Shown here: in pieces, positions 1 through 5,116 of the stretch
How the letters are laid out: every line of letters starts with the position of its first letter
Position numbering within the stretch: position 1 is the stretch's first letter
DNA from: Geodermatophilaceae bacterium
Lineage (GTDB): Bacteria > Actinomycetota > Actinomycetes > Mycobacteriales > Geodermatophilaceae
DNA length: 5,516 bases
NCBI GenBank assembly: GCA_013811805.1
Contig: JACCUM010000493.1
Location: forward strand, 1 to 5,516
Direction: 5' to 3'
Notes under the pieces: model-generated
The model's database searches: none
What the model saw: the letters and a program-made list of their open reading frames with translations, nothing else
Told to the model about the DNA's origin: nothing
Translations under genes and position numbers: made by a program

Positions 1-108
1 ACCGAATGGCAACGGCTGCCGCAGGGCTCGGTTTCGCCGTCGCGGCTCCTGCCTGGACAGCGCTCGGACACGCTCGGCGGGGCTTGCCTCGGTCTGCATG
101 CCGACCAT
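1..108 (-). CDS. Possible N-terminal fragment of a divergent gene (truncated at the window edge)
   Basis: A minus-strand reading frame opens with ATG at 108 (second ATG at 99) and stays open to the window edge, giving 36 codons. Most third positions are G or C. The peptide starts MVGMQTEASPAERVRALSRQ and continues Arg-rich, which would suit the basic n-region of an exported protein, but no hydrophobic segment is reached. No Shine-Dalgarno precedes either ATG. A TAGTAT hexamer (120 down to 115) would place transcription start at about the ATG, as in leaderless actinobacterial genes. In mycobacteria and corynebacteria the gene divergent from asnB/ltsA is ctaC (cytochrome oxidase subunit II precursor). 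That is a guess from gene order only, and no family motif is visible. The plus strand is also open here in frames 1 and 3, so this may be non-coding. Confidence 0.25.
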   Translation of the reverse strand, partial: MVGMQTEASPAERVRALSRQEPRRRNRALRQPLPFG

Positions 109-113
109 GACGA

Positions 114-120
114 GATACTA
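114..120. promoter_or_regulatory. Overlapping divergent -10-like hexamers upstream of asnB
   Basis: The heptamer GATACTA reads as GATACT on the plus strand (114-119, four of six matches to TATAAT) and as TAGTAT on the minus strand (120-115, fitting TAnnnT). The plus reading would start an asnB transcript near 126 with a leader of about 39 nt. The minus reading would start at about the ATG at 108. No convincing -35 box lies at 16-18 bp on either side. Such hexamers are short and this one may be chance. Confidence 0.25.
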
Positions 121-164
121 GGTCGCAAGCCTCAGCATCGGACCAGACAGGAGTACGGCGACAC

Positions 165-2069
165 GTGTGCGGACTAGTGGGATTCCTGAGCTTCGAAGGT
201 CAGGCCAAGACCCGGCTCGATGACGTCACCGAGGCTCTCGGGTGCCTGCATCACCGCGGGCCCGACGACCGGGATGTCTGGAGCGACGACCATGTCGTCC
301 TGGGGTTCAACCGGCTGTCGATCATCGACGTCGACGGCAGCCCGCAACCGCTGCCCTATGCCGAGGGCCGCTATCGGATCCTGTTCAACGGCGAGATCTA
401 CAACTACGTCGAACTGCGTGCTGAGCTCACCCGCGAGTTCGGTGCAACCTTTGCCACCGAGGGTGACACAGAATCGATCCTGGCCGCATACCATTTCCTC
501 GGCGAGAAATGCGTCGACCGGTTGCGTGGAATGTTCGCCTTTGTGATTTGGGACAGCTTGGAGTGCAAGGCCTTCGGGGCCCGTGATCCGTTCGGGATCA
601 AGCCCTTGTACGTCGCCGGCGACTCACTCGGCTGCTACGTGGCCAGCGAGAAGAAAGCATTGCTCCAACTCCTGGGCACCGAGTCCGGCGGCGTGGACCA
701 TCGCGCGCTCCAGCAGTACCTCACGCTGCAGTACGTACCCGAGCCTGCCTCCATGCACGAAGGCATCCGACGGCTCGAGAGCGGCACCTGCTTCTCCATC
801 GTCGACGGTGAGATCACCACCCGGCGCTATTTCGACCCCGACTTCGCCGTGCGTCCGGTACGAGCTCGGGACCAGACCGACCTCTACAGCCGGATCCGCG
901 AGACCCTGGACGAGTCGGTCCGGGTGCACATGCGCGCCGATGTCACCGTGGGAGCTTTCCTGTCCGGGGGCATCGACTCGACGGCGATCGCAGCGCTGGC
1001 CAAGCAGTACAACCCGGACCTGCTCACATTCACGGTCGGTTTCGAGCGCCAGGGTTACTCCGAGGTCGACGTGGCGGCGGAGACAGCCGCGGCGATCGGA
1101 GTCGAACACATCACTCGGGTGGTGACCGCCGACGAGTTCGCCGAGGCCGTACCTTCCATCGTCTGGTATCTCGACGACCCGGTCGCAGACCCGGCGCTGG
1201 TCCCGCTCTGGTTCATCGCCCGCGAGGCCCGCAAACACGTCAAGGTGGTGCTGTCGGGTGAAGGCGCGGACGAACTGTTCGGCGGCTACAACATCTACCG
1301 GGAGCCGCTGTCCCTGGCCGCTTTCGGCAAGCTGCCCAAGCGGGTCCTGCGGGGGCTGGCAGCGCTGTCCGAGCGGATCCCGGCCGGTGTTCGCGGTAAG
1401 GACCTCCTGCGCCGGGGATCGATCCCGCTGGACCAGCGCTACTACGGCAATGCCCGGATCTTCCGTGACGAGGAACTCGGTTTTCTCCGCACCTACGACT
1501 CCGGCGTCTCGATCACCGATCTCACCGCGCCGCTGTACGAGAAGACCCGCGCTCGCGGGTACGACGACGTGACCGCGATGCAGTACGTCGACCTGTTCAC
1601 CTGGCTGCGTGGCGACATCCTGGTCAAGGCCGACAAGATGACGATGGCCAACTCGCTTGAGCTGCGGGTCCCCTTTCTCGACCCGGAGGTCTTCGCCGTT
1701 GCCTCGACGTTACCGGTCAGGGAGCGAGTGACCCGGGAGACGACCAAATACGCGCTACGCCAAGCACTTCGGGAAGTCGTGCCCTCTCACATCTTCAACA
1801 AACGCAAGCTCGGCTTCCCGGTCCCGACCCGGCTCTGGCTGGCCAACGAGCTGCACGATTGGGCGCGGTCGATCATCGTCGAGTCACAGACCGAAAGCCT
1901 GATCGTGCGTACAGACATCCTGGCGATGTTGGAGGCCCACCGTCGTGGTCCGATCGACTTCTCCCGCAAGCTCTGGACCGTGCTGGTCTTCATGATCTGG
2001 CACGGCATCTTCGTCGAGAAGCGGATCACCCCGGAGATTCCCGAGGTGCACTACCCGGTGCGGCTCTGA
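165..2069 (+). CDS. asnB: Glutamine-dependent amidotransferase, AsnB/LtsA type (asparagine synthetase fold)
   Basis: This is a 634-residue class II glutamine amidotransferase with an ATP-pyrophosphatase synthetase domain. The GTG at 165 is fixed as the start because the mature enzyme needs Cys2 as N-terminal nucleophile (MCGLVGF). AGGAG at 149-153 is the ribosome site, with a long 11 nt spacer. The glutaminase domain (about 1-210) shows HHRGPDD (29-35), NRLSIID (49-55), NGEIYNY (75-81) and GDTES (100-104). The synthetase domain has the PP-loop SGGIDS (267-272), SGEGADELFGGY (364-375) and DKMTMANSLELRVPFLD (490-506). All key motifs are intact and the length suits the actinobacterial family. 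Family members make asparagine from aspartate. However, corynebacterial LtsA and mycobacterial AsnB, found in the same gene neighbourhood, amidate meso-diaminopimelate of peptidoglycan precursors, and that role is the more likely one here. It is cytoplasmic, apparently monocistronic, and overlaps the convergent cyclase gene by 19 bp. Fold assignment is secure; the acceptor substrate is inferred. Confidence 0.96.
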   Translation: MCGLVGFLSFEGQAKTRLDDVTEALGCLHHRGPDDRDVWSDDHVVLGFNRLSIIDVDGSPQPLPYAEGRYRILFNGEIYNYVELRAELTREFGATFATEGDTESILAAYHFLGEKCVDRLRGMFAFVIWDSLECKAFGARDPFGIKPLYVAGDSLGCYVASEKKALLQLLGTESGGVDHRALQQYLTLQYVPEPASMHEGIRRLESGTCFSIVDGEITTRRYFDPDFAVRPVRARDQTDLYSRIRETLDESVRVHMRADVTVGAFLSGGIDSTAIAALAKQYNPDLLTFTVGFERQGYSEVDVAAETAAAIGVEHITRVVTADEFAEAVPSIVWYLDDPVADPALVPLWFIAREARKHVKVVLSGEGADELFGGYNIYREPLSLAAFGKLPKRVLRGLAALSERIPAGVRGKDLLRRGSIPLDQRYYGNARIFRDEELGFLRTYDSGVSITDLTAPLYEKTRARGYDDVTAMQYVDLFTWLRGDILVKADKMTMANSLELRVPFLDPEVFAVASTLPVRERVTRETTKYALRQALREVVPSHIFNKRKLGFPVPTRLWLANELHDWARSIIVESQTESLIVRTDILAMLEAHRRGPIDFSRKLWTVLVFMIWHGIFVEKRITPEIPEVHYPVRL

Positions 2070-3706
2070 TCGGTCGGCAGCGCCTCGATGGCTCTCGGCC
2101 GTACTCGACTGGCTCGTTTGGCTGCATACATTGCGCGGTCTGCCGCATGCAGTAGCCCGGCGCCGGCCTCGCAGGCCGGCCCGGTCGCGACTCCCACGCT
2201 GACGGTCACGGCTGAACCCAGGGCCAGGGAAACGGCCTCGGCCATGCGGCCGGCCAGCGCCGTGGCCTGAGCGTGATCTGTCCCTTCCACCACCGCCACG
2301 AACTCGTCGCCACCGAGGCGGGCCACCAGATCCCCGGCCCGAACCTGGCCGGTCAGCGCGCCGGCAACGGCCTGCAACGTCAGATCGCCTGCCTCGTGCC
2401 CGCCGGCGTCGTTGACCGCCTTGAGCCGATCCACGTCGACGACGATCATGGCGACCTCCGTCGTGTCAGCCGATCTGTCCAACTCGGCGACTCTCACGTC
2501 GAAGGCCCGTCGGTTGCCGATCCCGGTCAGTGCGTCGGTATGGGCCAGCACCTGCACCCGGTCCCGCTCGAGAGTCACGCGCTGAAGGATCTGAACCGAC
2601 CGGGCATTGTGCAGTGTTCGCAGCCGCTGACGCCACATCGTCTTGGCCAGCTGGTCACCGTAGGCCAGAGCTGCCCGCGCCGCGTCCGAACCCGACCGCG
2701 CGAGCAGCGCCGCGCGGGTGTGATAGGCAGCCGAGGTCAGCATCCAGGTCGCGTCTGCGGGTAAGGCATCGCAGGCCTGCGCTGCAACCTCGAGCGCCTC
2801 GGGTAGCCGTCCGGCCCGTTCCAGTGCCCAGGCCAGGAACGGCAGCGCAAAGGCGCGACTCTCGCGCAGTCCGTGGTGTTCCACGGCCTGCAGGCCGTCG
2901 CGGATGCGGACGACCACCGCGTCCGCCGCCTCGCCGCTCGAGTCCGCGCAAGCCGCGAGCAGATCTGCAATGGCGGCATACGACACGGTCTCATCGATGC
3001 TCGCGTACTCCTGGGCGAGGACGGCATGTCGAGCTGCGGTTGCGCTCTTGTCCCGGGCGCGGGCCGTCTCTCGGATTCGAAACAATTCCACCGACCAGTT
3101 GAGGTGCAGCTCGGCGAGATTGAGCTGGCTGGTCACCGCGATCTCAGCCGACTGAGTCAGTGCAGCACGCAGCGCTGCTTCGTAATGTGGCAGCGCCAAT
3201 TCGTAGAGACGCAGATCGTGGTAACCGTGACCCAGACCGGTGTGGGCCGTGGCCAAGACGAATCCGTCGTTGACATCGTTGGTCAGGGCGGCTTCGGCCT
3301 GCGCGAGATCGTGCAGGGTCGATTCCAGGTCGAAGACCTGCGGGCTGATCTCGCTGATGAGCATCTGTTGACACGCACGGAAGGCCAGGGCAATCGAATG
3401 CCAGCCAGCCAGATCGGCCTCTGCGCTCGTTCCCGCGGTGATACTCCCTGCGGTCACCGTGCCCCCGGTCATCGTCCCGGCGCTCGATGTGATGCCCCGT
3501 CCACCGGTGATGGCCAGCATCTTCTCGGCGCCCTGCACGGCGCCCTGGTGGTCTCCGAGGCACCGCAGGGCAACGGCTCTGGCGTAGAGGACCCCCAAGC
3601 TCTGCCCGGCGCGGAGCAACTCGTCGGCCCGCACCAGCGCTTGCTCCGGCTGGCCGGCCTGGGCCAGGCGCAGGAGTCGGATTACGCCAGCCTTGCTGTC
3701 GGTCAT
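2051..3706 (-). CDS. Soluble diguanylate cyclase with helical TPR-like N-terminus and GGDEF domain
   Basis: The protein makes cyclic di-GMP from two GTP. With the ATG at 3706 it has 551 residues. Residues 1 to about 360 are alpha-helical and Ala/Leu-rich with TPR-like helix pairs (for example near 34-67, 148-182, 283-318), followed by a probable coiled-coil linker (about 358-387) and the GGDEF domain (about 388-537). That domain keeps DALTGIGNRRAF (391-402), metal/GTP residues D424, D426, K429, N432, D433, H437 and D441, the GGDEF signature (465-469), and SVGVA and DRAMYAAK near the end. RAGD at 456-459 lies five residues before GGDEF, a canonical inhibitory I-site, so product feedback is expected. 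No transmembrane segment, signal peptide, PAS, GAF or EAL domain is seen. The ATG at 3706 has GGAG five bases upstream; a GTG at 3745 would add 13 residues but has a poorer ribosome site. The input sensed by the helical half is unknown. A Thr/Gly repeat insert is annotated separately. Confidence 0.93.
   Translation of the reverse strand: MTDSKAGVIRLLRLAQAGQPEQALVRADELLRAGQSLGVLYARAVALRCLGDHQGAVQGAEKMLAITGGRGITSSAGTMTGGTVTAGSITAGTSAEADLAGWHSIALAFRACQQMLISEISPQVFDLESTLHDLAQAEAALTNDVNDGFVLATAHTGLGHGYHDLRLYELALPHYEAALRAALTQSAEIAVTSQLNLAELHLNWSVELFRIRETARARDKSATAARHAVLAQEYASIDETVSYAAIADLLAACADSSGEAADAVVVRIRDGLQAVEHHGLRESRAFALPFLAWALERAGRLPEALEVAAQACDALPADATWMLTSAAYHTRAALLARSGSDAARAALAYGDQLAKTMWRQRLRTLHNARSVQILQRVTLERDRVQVLAHTDALTGIGNRRAFDVRVAELDRSADTTEVAMIVVDVDRLKAVNDAGGHEAGDLTLQAVAGALTGQVRAGDLVARLGGDEFVAVVEGTDHAQATALAGRMAEAVSLALGSAVTVSVGVATGPACEAGAGLLHAADRAMYAAKRASRVRPRAIEALPTDQSRTG
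2162..2180. other. Perfect GC hairpin, possible asnB terminator inside the cyclase gene
   Basis: GCCGGCCT and AGGCCGGC form a perfect 8 bp stem with a CGC loop, 92 bp past the asnB stop. It lies inside the antisense cyclase coding region (codons for Pro-Ala-Cys-Glu-Ala-Gly). No T-tract follows on either strand. It could slow or end asnB transcription, as U-less terminators have been proposed in Actinobacteria, but strong stems also arise by chance in GC-rich coding DNA. Confidence 0.25.
3422..3478 (-). repeat. Imperfect 15-bp tandem repeats coding a Thr/Gly pentapeptide insert in the cyclase
   Basis: Read on the minus strand, the codons give GTMTG, GTVTA, GSITA and a partial GTSA, that is three 15 bp units plus 12 bp, residues 77-95 of the cyclase. 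The pattern is G-(T/S)-hydrophobic-T-(G/A). ACC or ACG codons recur in each unit, which suggests internal duplication. It interrupts the helical TPR-like half right after the first helix pair and is probably a flexible or beta-prone loop. Confidence 0.6.
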
Positions 3707-3857
3707 ACCGGCTCCGGAATCCCCTTCGGCTGCGTTGGCCCGCACTGCCCGTGTCCATCATGCCCCCGCAGATGCGTATGTGCCGAGCCTGTGCAGCCAC
3801 CAGCTCGATCGGGCAACTCCACTTGACATCGGTCCCCGGGCGGATGAGCGTCATCCC
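3707..3857. promoter_or_regulatory. Divergent intergenic region between cyclase and peroxiredoxin
   Basis: The 151 bp between the two start codons must hold both promoters if these starts are right. On the minus side GGAG (3715-3712) is the cyclase ribosome site. On the plus side TTGACA at 3823-3828 matches a perfect -35 hexamer, but no TAnnnT lies 16-18 bp downstream. GGATGAG (3842-3848) is a weak ribosome site nine bases before the peroxiredoxin GTG. No inverted-repeat operator stands out. The boundaries depend on the start choices. Confidence 0.35.
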
Positions 3858-4493
3858 GTGACCAGCTTTGACCGCCTCCCCGAGGGCCTTCCGGTCCCGG
3901 TCGACGACGGGGCCGCCGATCACCTGCTCGGTTCGTCCGCGCCAGAGGTGGGGCTGGCAAGCACGACGGGAGCGGTGCTTCGACTCGACCGGGTACCGGG
4001 CCGGACGGTGTTGTTCGGCTACCCGCGGACAGGCACGCCGGGGCAACCTCCTCCGGACGGCTGGGACGCGATCCCCGGAGCCCGTGGGTGTACACCACAG
4101 GCATGCGGCTATCGGGACTCCTACGCTGACTTCGCCGAGCTAAGCGCCCAGGTCTTGGGCATCTCCAGTCAGTCTGCCGCCGAGCAGCACGAGGCTGCCC
4201 GGAGGCTGCACCTGCCTTATCCCCTGCTGTCGGACAGCGACGCAGCGATGATCCGGGCGTGGAAACTCCCGACCTTCACTGTGGACGGGTGCATTTTGCT
4301 CCGGCGGATAACGATCTTCTTGCTCGACGGTGTGGTGGACGGGGTGATCTACCCGGTGTTCCCACCCGATCGCAGCGCCGAGGCCGCGCTGGCGTGGCTG
4401 CGTGATCGGGCCGCGACATCCACACCGACGAACCCACGCTTCGTGCCCAGACGCGGCCTGCCGCACCCGATTCCGCCGCGCTTGGTCCGCTGA
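3858..4493 (+). CDS. Peroxiredoxin of the AhpC/TSA superfamily, Bcp/PrxQ-like
   Basis: This is a 211-residue thioredoxin-fold peroxidase expected to reduce hydrogen peroxide or organic hydroperoxides in the cytoplasm with thiol donors such as thioredoxin. The family signature is GCTPQACGYRD (77-87): C78 would be the peroxidatic and C83 the resolving cysteine, the CxxxxC spacing of Bcp/PrxQ atypical 2-Cys enzymes. Other matches are VLFGYPRTG (51-59), LPYPLLSDSD (119-128), KLPTF (136-140) and YPVFPPDR (165-172). The segment PRTGTPGQ (56-63) has the layout of the usual PxxxTxxC motif but with Gln for Cys; the cysteine pair sits 15 residues later, after an insert including GWDAIPGARG. After AWLR (179-182) a Pro/Arg-rich tail of about 29 residues follows. 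The GTG at 3858 is chosen because the family-like sequence begins just after it; an in-frame GTG at 3780 would add 26 unconvincing residues. No signal peptide is seen. The family is clear and the substrate unknown. Confidence 0.88.
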   Translation: MTSFDRLPEGLPVPVDDGAADHLLGSSAPEVGLASTTGAVLRLDRVPGRTVLFGYPRTGTPGQPPPDGWDAIPGARGCTPQACGYRDSYADFAELSAQVLGISSQSAAEQHEAARRLHLPYPLLSDSDAAMIRAWKLPTFTVDGCILLRRITIFLLDGVVDGVIYPVFPPDRSAEAALAWLRDRAATSTPTNPRFVPRRGLPHPIPPRLVR

Positions 4494-4496
4494 AGG

Positions 4497-4519
4497 AACT
4501 GGTGCGCTGAGAATCAGTT
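4497..4519. terminator. Weak bidirectional hairpin between convergent genes
   Basis: AACTGGT (4497-4503) pairs with ATCAGTT (4513-4519) through seven pairs including one G-U wobble, with a nine-base loop. It spans the 20 bp gap between the stops of the peroxiredoxin and the Fe-S carrier. There is no T-tract and the stem is weak, so it is only a candidate shared terminator. Confidence 0.2.
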
Positions 4520-4882
4520 GAAGGAGTCACCACACGCGCAAGATCCCTGCGCGTTGGGGTTGTCGATGGTGAACCCCTGCTTTTCGATCGTGTCGACGAA
4601 ATCGATGACGGCCCCGCCGAGATACGGCGCGCTCATCCGGTCAGTGACCACCTGTACGCCGGAGAAGTCGGCCACGACGTCCCCGTCGAGGGCCCGCTCG
4701 TCGAAGAACAACTGGTAACGCAGGCCAGAACATCCACCAGGCTGCACGGCGATGCGCAGGCGCAGATCGTCACGCCCCTCTTGGTCGATGAGCGCTTTCA
4801 CCTTGGCGGCGGCCGGATCCGACAGCACAACGCCGCTCAACGGCTTGGACGCGGTCTCGGTTGTCTCGGTGCTCGTGGTCAT
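4514..4882 (-). CDS. erpA: A-type iron-sulfur cluster carrier, ErpA/HesB/IscA family
   Basis: The 122-residue protein carries Fe-S clusters to apoproteins in the cytoplasm. The three conserved cysteine ligands are present: C51 in QPGGCSGLRYQ, and C115 and C117 in GSCACGDSFN at the C-terminus. The core VVLSDPAAAKVKALIDQEG, the LRIAVQPGG strand and RMSAPYLGGAVIDFVDTIEKQGFTIDNPNA match the actinobacterial form (M. tuberculosis Rv2204c, from memory, is about 118 residues). The ATG at 4882 is preferred: AGGAGG lies seven bases upstream and the length fits. A second in-frame start, TTG at 4951, also has AGGAGG at ideal spacing and would add 23 acidic, Gly-rich residues (see the upstream site). The first 14 residues from the ATG are Thr/Glu-rich and probably disordered. 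It is convergent with the peroxiredoxin and divergent from the DUF3043 gene, so it is transcribed alone. Family is secure; whether it acts as ErpA, IscA or SufA cannot be told from sequence. Confidence 0.95.
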   Translation of the reverse strand: MTTSTETTETASKPLSGVVLSDPAAAKVKALIDQEGRDDLRLRIAVQPGGCSGLRYQLFFDERALDGDVVADFSGVQVVTDRMSAPYLGGAVIDFVDTIEKQGFTIDNPNAQGSCACGDSFN

Positions 4883-4889
4883 GCCATGC

Positions 4890-4895
4890 CCTCCT
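4890..4895 (-). promoter_or_regulatory. Ribosome binding site for the ATG start of erpA
   Basis: AGGAGG on the minus strand (4895 to 4890) stands seven bases before the ATG at 4882. It supports the family-length 122-residue product. Confidence 0.8.
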
Positions 4896-4948
4896 GGGCG
4901 CTCGTCGGGCGCATCGTCCCCGCCGCGGTAGTCACTGCCATCCAGAGC

Positions 4949-4981
4949 CAACAGCGACCTCCTGGGGTCTGTTCCATGATA
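4949..4981 (-). promoter_or_regulatory. Candidate erpA promoter, leader and upstream TTG start with its own ribosome site
   Basis: On the minus strand TATCAT (4981-4976) matches TATAAT at five of six positions and would start RNA near 4969. AGGAGG follows at 4963-4958, then six bases and TTG at 4951-4949, in frame with erpA. This is a compact promoter-leader-start layout, though no clear -35 box is found 16-18 bp upstream. If the TTG is used, ErpA has a 145-residue form; if only the ATG at 4882 is used, the leader is about 87 nt. Confidence 0.4.
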
Positions 4982-5072
4982 GGCCCCTCACTGCTCGAAC
5001 CCCGTCCAACGCGTCGTCCGGGCCGCCACCCCGGCACGCGCCCTCCCAGGTGGCTGCACCGGCACCGGCGGC

Positions 5073-5078
5073 TAGATT
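5073..5078 (+). promoter_or_regulatory. Candidate -10 element for a leaderless DUF3043 transcript
   Basis: TAGATT fits the actinobacterial TAnnnT -10 consensus and ends eight bases before the GTG at 5087, the spacing expected when transcription starts at or next to the start codon. No Shine-Dalgarno precedes that GTG, which agrees with leaderless translation. No clear -35 is visible. Confidence 0.45.
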
Positions 5079-5086
5079 GCACAGTT

Positions 5087-5116
5087 GTGAAGCTGCCCAC
5101 TGTGAAGTTGCCCGGC
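5087..5116 (+). repeat. Tandem 15-bp duplication of the first five codons of the DUF3043 gene
   Basis: GTGAAGCTGCCCACT (5087-5101) is followed directly by GTGAAGTTGCCCGGC (5102-5116), with 12 of 15 bases identical. It codes VKLPT then VKLPG and so duplicates a possible GTG start codon. Either GTG, or the ATG at 5117, could be the true start. Confidence 0.7.

Noticed and set aside
61..77. Direct repeat CGCTCGG-ACA-CGCTCGG upstream of asnB
   Set aside because: It is only seven bases, unaccompanied by other copies, and may be coding on the minus strand; there is not enough to call an operator.
624..1238. Minus-strand open frame (204 codons) inside asnB
   Set aside because: It is fully antisense to the conserved synthetase region and shows no motif.
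3716..3736. GGAAT and GTT resembling a SigR/SigH thiol-stress promoter before the peroxiredoxin
   Set aside because: The spacer is 13 bases, shorter than the roughly 16-19 expected, and GGAAT lies about 140 bp before the start codon.
3745..3745. GTG at 3745 as the cyclase start
   Set aside because: It adds 13 low-information residues and has a poorer ribosome site than the ATG at 3706, which has GGAG five bases upstream; it is not fully excluded.
2873..3826. Long plus-strand open frame (317 codons) opposite the cyclase
   Set aside because: It is antisense to a gene with a clear GGDEF domain and has no recognisable motif; long antisense frames are usual in GC-rich DNA.
3144..4046. Minus-strand open frame (300 codons) spanning the cyclase N-terminus and peroxiredoxin start
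   Set aside because: It overlaps two better supported genes in other frames, and its peptide is Arg/Pro-rich shadow sequence without family features.
4087..4096. Perfect palindrome GGTGTACACC over the catalytic Cys codon of the peroxiredoxin
   Set aside because: It is coding sequence for conserved Gly-Cys-Thr-Pro; a 10 bp palindrome in coding DNA with no partner site is likely chance.
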